This document shows, piece after piece, positions 60,446-64,000 of a stretch of 64,000 nucleotides of DNA. A program made the translations under genes and the position numbers. The stretch comes from Anaerolinea thermophila UNI-1 (GTDB lineage: Bacteria; Chloroflexota; Anaerolineae; Anaerolineales; Anaerolineaceae): NCBI RefSeq assembly GCF_000199675.1, contig NC_014960.1, positions 2,294,001-2,358,000 on the forward strand, in the 5' to 3' direction. The first letter of the stretch is position 1. Each line of letters opens with the position of its first letter. Below the pieces are notes generated by a model. It had not been told where the DNA came from. It saw nothing but the letters and a program-made list of their open reading frames with translations, and searched no databases.

Positions 60446-61903
60446 TTATAACCATAAAAGCCGATAAAGGCGATAGTACTCCTGCGCTGAACGGCTCCAG
60501 GAAAAATCCTGTTGCATGGCATTCCGCTGACGCATTTCCCACCCTGTAGAGTCTTCATAGGCTACTATGGCACGCCGTAGGGCCTCCGCAAGCGCCTCGG
60601 GGGTGGCTTCGTTGAACAAAAAGCCAGTACTCATCGAGGGATCAGGCAAATCGGAAATGGTATCTCTTAACCCACCGGTAGCTCTTGCTACAGGAATACA
60701 CCCATACCGCATGGCAATCAATTGTGCCAAGCCACAGGGTTCATACCGCGAAGGCATGAGAAGCATGTCAGCGCCGGCATAAATTTGATGAGAAAGTCTC
60801 AGGTCAAACTTAATGACTACGCGCACCCTCTCCGGAAATTCTCTCTCCAGATTTCTGGCGCTTTCTTCCAGAACCGGGTCACCGCTTCCCAGCAGAACTG
60901 CCTGCCAGGGTTGCTCTGCCATCATCCGCAAAGCCCCAATTGCCAGATCAATCCCCTTCTGCCGATCAAATCGCCCAATCAGTCCCAACAAGGGGGCTTC
61001 CTCTTCAGGAACCAAACCCAATTGATCCAGCAAGGCTTGCTTGTTAGGCAAACGGTCTCGCGGATTTTCCGCCGAAAATTTTCGCAGGATAAATGAATCC
61101 TCTTGAGGGTTCCAGATTTGAGTATCCAGTCCGTTCAGGATACCAAACAGGGTTGAGGAACGAGAACGCAGGAAATCTTCCAAACCACAACCAAACTCTG
61201 AGGTCAGCATTTCACGGCTATAGGTAGGCGAAACCGTGCTGAGAAAATCCGCTGTCGATAATGCCATGGGTAACGGGAGAGACTTTCCCCACCAGGGCAG
61301 GCGGATATCCTCACTCGGCGGGATGGCATATTCGGGCAACACTTTTTCCGCGCCTGCCCCCATGTACGGAAGATTGTGAATGGTGAAGAGGCTCTTGATC
61401 CCCCGGTAAAAGTCGTCCTGATCGCGACGTCTGGCAAGTTCATACACCGCAATGGCGGTGTGCCAGTCGTGAGCATGCAATACATGTGGCTTCCAACCCA
61501 GGGCTTGGATCATTTCCAGCACAGCCAGCGAGAAGAATATATACTTGTCAGCATCCTGAGCAGAGTCCAGGCTGTAAACCGTGGAGGCTCTGGAAATTGG
61601 CTCCCCATCAATCAGATAGACCGGGTATCCGGCAATTTCCGAAAGATAAATCCGCGCTTCCACAGTACCCTCTCGCTTAGGCACCTGAACCACAACCAGA
61701 GGCTCTTGAGCGGCTACCTCACGCGCAATAACCGGGTGAAACGGCAAAACCAGACGGACATCCAGGGAATTTCCTTCAAGGACGTCCTTGGGAAGTTTAA
61801 GCAGGGCTTTCGGGAGAGAGCCGGCTACATCGCCTAACCCCCCAACCTTGACGTAAGGTTCTGCCTCAGCCGAAACCATCAAGACACGAAATGGTTGTGC
61901 CAT
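60446..61903 (-). CDS. glgA: Glycogen synthase
   Basis: 485 residues, GT5. Seen: SAEAEPYVKVGGLGDVAGSLPKAL (KxGGL), HAHDWHTAIAVYEL, TIHNLPYMGAG, LIGRFDRQKGIDL, and the C-terminal MLLMPSRYEPCGLAQLIAMRYGCIPVARATGGLRDTI. It uses ADP- or UDP-glucose. AAAGGGGTGG precedes the ATG at 61903. Confidence 0.96.
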   Translation of the reverse strand: MAQPFRVLMVSAEAEPYVKVGGLGDVAGSLPKALLKLPKDVLEGNSLDVRLVLPFHPVIAREVAAQEPLVVVQVPKREGTVEARIYLSEIAGYPVYLIDGEPISRASTVYSLDSAQDADKYIFFSLAVLEMIQALGWKPHVLHAHDWHTAIAVYELARRRDQDDFYRGIKSLFTIHNLPYMGAGAEKVLPEYAIPPSEDIRLPWWGKSLPLPMALSTADFLSTVSPTYSREMLTSEFGCGLEDFLRSRSSTLFGILNGLDTQIWNPQEDSFILRKFSAENPRDRLPNKQALLDQLGLVPEEEAPLLGLIGRFDRQKGIDLAIGALRMMAEQPWQAVLLGSGDPVLEESARNLEREFPERVRVVIKFDLRLSHQIYAGADMLLMPSRYEPCGLAQLIAMRYGCIPVARATGGLRDTISDLPDPSMSTGFLFNEATPEALAEALRRAIVAYEDSTGWEMRQRNAMQQDFSWSRSAQEYYRLYRLLWL

Positions 61904-61923
61904 TTTCCACCCCTTTCCTGAAA

Positions 61924-63888
61924 TCATTTGAGCATGTCAATGTAATCCACACTGACAGGTTCGCCCTTTCCACCGCTTAAAGCCGAGAGCAGTTCTACCG
62001 CCAGCGCGGTCTTCTTCTGAGCATCCGCACGGCTCCACGTACGCGACTTAATTTCCAGAAACTTGCCCAATTCCGGTTGAGAAACGGTATCCAGATTGAC
62101 AAAAAACTCGGTGTCTTTATAGTGAATCAGGAAACGCAAACGGTCCTTCTGAATCTCAACCTCACGCACTGGTTTGAAATACTCCCGGTAGAACCTCAAG
62201 GTATGAGTTGCCGGAGCAAGGTAACGGCTGCGGGAAAGCATAACCGATTGTTCATGATGTTCATGAGTACCGATTAAAGTGAGCCTGGTGCGCACATTGG
62301 TGACATTCCCCCTATCATCAATAAATTCATCCTCGCGATAACGCAAAATGCCCTGCTGAGCATCACTGAAGAAGAAATAGGTATCATATTCCCGATAATG
62401 TCGTTTTCTTTCAATCTGGATAGAGGGATGCTTCAGTGCCTTAAGAATGGAGTCCAGGTCCTCCACCTTTACTTTGGCTTGAATCTCGAAGGATTCTTCC
62501 TCCATGGCTCCACCAATCGCGATGAGTTTCGACAACACTGACTGTTCACGGCGCATCAGGAAAATATCAATCTGACGGGCGTATTCCTGCCCGGCTTTGA
62601 GCAATTCCTCTTCCTGCAAGGTGAGCAACTGACGATCACGCATTAACCAGCGCCCGTTGACCATTACATCGGTGACATCGGTGGATTTTGCGGCATAGAC
62701 CAGTTGGGAATAAACCCCATTGGGATCGCGGGTAAAGCGAGGGGAGTTGTGCAAAGGTGAGAGATCCACCAGAATTAAATCGGCGCGCTTTCCCGGTTCC
62801 AGCGAGCCAATCCACTCGCTCATGTGCATAGCCTGGGCGCCCAAGCGAGTTGCCATCAGCAAGGCCGTTTGCGCAGGCAGGGCTGTAGGATCTCCAGTAG
62901 AGACCTTAGCCAAAAACGCCGCCAGACGGATTTCCTCAAACATGTCCAGGTCGTTATTGGAAGCAGGGCCATCGGTTCCAATGCCAACGTTCAAACCGAC
63001 TTCCAGCATTTTTTGCACCGGGGCTACTCCCGAGGCAAGTTTCAGGTTTGAAGAGGGGTTATGGGCTACACCCGCCCGAGCATGGTAGAGGGTGCGCATT
63101 TCGCCTTCATCAATGTGGACGCAGTGTGCCGCCAGGACTTTGGCTTCAAATAAGCCCTGTTTTTTAACATACGGGATGACCGGCATGCCCTCATCACGAC
63201 GCATGTTCTCGACTTCCTGAGCCGTTTCGCTCAGGTGGGTATGAAGTGGAACATCATACTCCGCCGCCAGTTGGGCGGAGGCGCGCAGAATTTCATCGGT
63301 ACAGGTGTAGGGAGCGTGTGGAGCAACTGCAGGTACGATTAAAGGATGCCCTTTCCAGCGCTCGATAAACTCCCGAGCGGCTGCCAGCGATTCCTCGTAA
63401 GAACCGGCATCGGGGCTGGGGAATTTCAACACCGTTTGCCCGCAGAGGGCGCGCATCCCTGCTTCGGTGGCGGCTTTGGCTACATCTTCCTCAAAATAAT
63501 ACATATCGGCAAAGGTTGTCACGCCACTGCGAATCATCTCGGCACAGGCGATTTTTGTCCCCAACCGCACAAAATCCGGTGAAACAAACTCACGCTCCAC
63601 CGGCATCATGTACCCCAACAGCCAGACATCCAAGCGCAAATCGTCTGCCAAACCGCGCAACAACGTCATAGGGACATGGGTGTGAGCATTAACCAATCCA
63701 GGCATGAGCACTTTTCCCTGACAATCCATCGTTTGCTCAGCCTGGTACTTCTCCACCAGTTCCCTGCTTCCACCAACTGCTACGATATGATCACCCTGAA
63801 CGGCCACTGCGCCATCGGGAATCTGACGCAATTCCTGATCCATGGTGAGTACAAATGCATTGGTCAAGAGTAAATCCACTTTTTCCAT
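61924..63888 (-). CDS. Amidohydrolase (SAH/MTA deaminase-like) fused to a CYTH domain
   Basis: 654 residues from MEKVDLLLTNAFVLTMD. Residues about 1-450 are a full amidohydrolase of the MtaD/TrzF type: metal His in VNAHTHVPMTLLRG, APHAPYTCTDEIL, LHTHLSETAQEV, AAHCVHIDEGEMR, and the metal Asp in GIGTDGPASNNDLDMFEE. Residues about 465-650 are CYTH-like: FEIQAKVKVED (at the place of ExExK, with Gln as third residue), LRYREDEFID, RTRLTLIGT, and KFLEIKSRTWS. The fused domain may hydrolyse triphosphates or be structural. AAAGGATAAATTG is the ribosome site. It is 20 nt before glgA. Confidence 0.88.
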   Translation of the reverse strand: MEKVDLLLTNAFVLTMDQELRQIPDGAVAVQGDHIVAVGGSRELVEKYQAEQTMDCQGKVLMPGLVNAHTHVPMTLLRGLADDLRLDVWLLGYMMPVEREFVSPDFVRLGTKIACAEMIRSGVTTFADMYYFEEDVAKAATEAGMRALCGQTVLKFPSPDAGSYEESLAAAREFIERWKGHPLIVPAVAPHAPYTCTDEILRASAQLAAEYDVPLHTHLSETAQEVENMRRDEGMPVIPYVKKQGLFEAKVLAAHCVHIDEGEMRTLYHARAGVAHNPSSNLKLASGVAPVQKMLEVGLNVGIGTDGPASNNDLDMFEEIRLAAFLAKVSTGDPTALPAQTALLMATRLGAQAMHMSEWIGSLEPGKRADLILVDLSPLHNSPRFTRDPNGVYSQLVYAAKSTDVTDVMVNGRWLMRDRQLLTLQEEELLKAGQEYARQIDIFLMRREQSVLSKLIAIGGAMEEESFEIQAKVKVEDLDSILKALKHPSIQIERKRHYREYDTYFFFSDAQQGILRYREDEFIDDRGNVTNVRTRLTLIGTHEHHEQSVMLSRSRYLAPATHTLRFYREYFKPVREVEIQKDRLRFLIHYKDTEFFVNLDTVSQPELGKFLEIKSRTWSRADAQKKTALAVELLSALSGGKGEPVSVDYIDMLK

Positions 63889-63892
63889 CAAT

Positions 63893-64000
63893 TTATCCTT
63901 TCTGGGAAAGATGCCTGCGTACAAGATCCAGGGCTGTGTTCCCCGCCCAGGTTTTGACCAGCGCTGGGGCGCCACCAAATTTCCGCAATCCTGTTTGACG
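63893..64000 (-). CDS. 3' end of an unidentified gene (partial)
   Basis: On the minus strand the frame is open from the window edge to a TAA at 63895-63893, giving 35 residues (starting RQTGLRKFGGAPALVKTWAG). The stop lies within the ribosome site of the amidohydrolase gene, and the two start and stop 4 nt apart, as in an operon. The function cannot be told from this tail. Confidence 0.5.
   Translation of the reverse strand, partial: RQTGLRKFGGAPALVKTWAGNTALDLVRRHLSQKG

Noticed and set aside
63893..64000. Treating the minus-strand tail as noncoding leader of the amidohydrolase gene
   Set aside because: The open frame runs to a stop 4 nt before the next start, in operon style. It is listed as a partial gene with moderate confidence.

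Overview
This 64 kb window is almost certainly chromosomal DNA of a Chloroflexota bacterium, most likely class Anaerolineae (Anaerolinea-like). This is inferred from gene content and protein style: a Tad pilus set with no outer-membrane secretin in the run of genes seen, a type 2 isopentenyl diphosphate isomerase, polyphosphate glucokinase, long-form HPF and many Chloroflexota-style two-domain proteins. I could not run a search. Coding density is high, no gap exceeds about 230 bp, and there is no phage, insertion sequence, CRISPR array or rRNA. One tRNA (Leu, anticodon TAA) is present. Most genes are housekeeping or core-accessory.

Layout. 0-6.7 kb: the 3' tip of a gene, then a minus-strand operon of membrane protein, pth, mfd and an OmpR-type response regulator/histidine kinase pair. 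6.8-12.5 kb: an acyltransferase-like gene and nnr on plus; YtxH-type, small membrane, VWA and MoxR genes on minus. 12.7-17.5 kb: isoprenoid genes (fni, prenyl synthase), a convergent Lgt-like/TlpA pair, a RhaD-like aldolase and an acyl carrier protein. 17.5-21.3 kb: sucCD and an SPFH-HTH fusion with an unknown partner, on minus. 21.4-29.2 kb: Flp pilin, cpaB, cpaE, cpaF, tadB, tadC, comF, hpf. 29.2-32.6 kb: a membrane spermidine-synthase-like protein, a TIGR01906-type membrane protein, and an orphan sugar-ABC ATPase on minus. 32.7-42.1 kb: mutS, an ECF sigma operon, a divergent leaderless pair, an S51-like/CysRS-tail fusion, a DUF4870-like protein, fmt, and a ketopantoate reductase. 42.1-48.4 kb: tRNA-Leu, arsR and a double-methyltransferase ArsM, efp, a Cys-rich protein, a HAD-DinB fusion, ftsH. 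48.4-52.5 kb: minus operon of a glycosyltransferase, yraN, miaA and an acyl-CoA ligase. 52.6-57.8 kb: zur and znuABC, ppgK, a ferredoxin, sod. 57.9-64 kb: a DMT exporter, then a minus operon of an amidohydrolase-CYTH fusion, glgA and malQ, preceded by the 3' end of another gene.

The most interesting signals: (1) a recurrent leaderless or 3-nt-leader promoter layout (TAnnnT then 6 or 9 nt then the start codon), including a divergent pair of genes that share one palindromic -10 box; (2) unusual fusions: SPFH with an excisionase-type HTH, amidohydrolase with CYTH, an S51/cyanophycinase-like fold with the cysteinyl-tRNA synthetase C-terminal tail, HAD with DinB, and a tandem-methyltransferase ArsM; (3) a perfect 46-bp palindrome after the pilin gene; (4) comF riding at the end of the Tad operon; (5) family members with altered catalytic motifs (Lgt-like, RhaD-like, PlsC-like).
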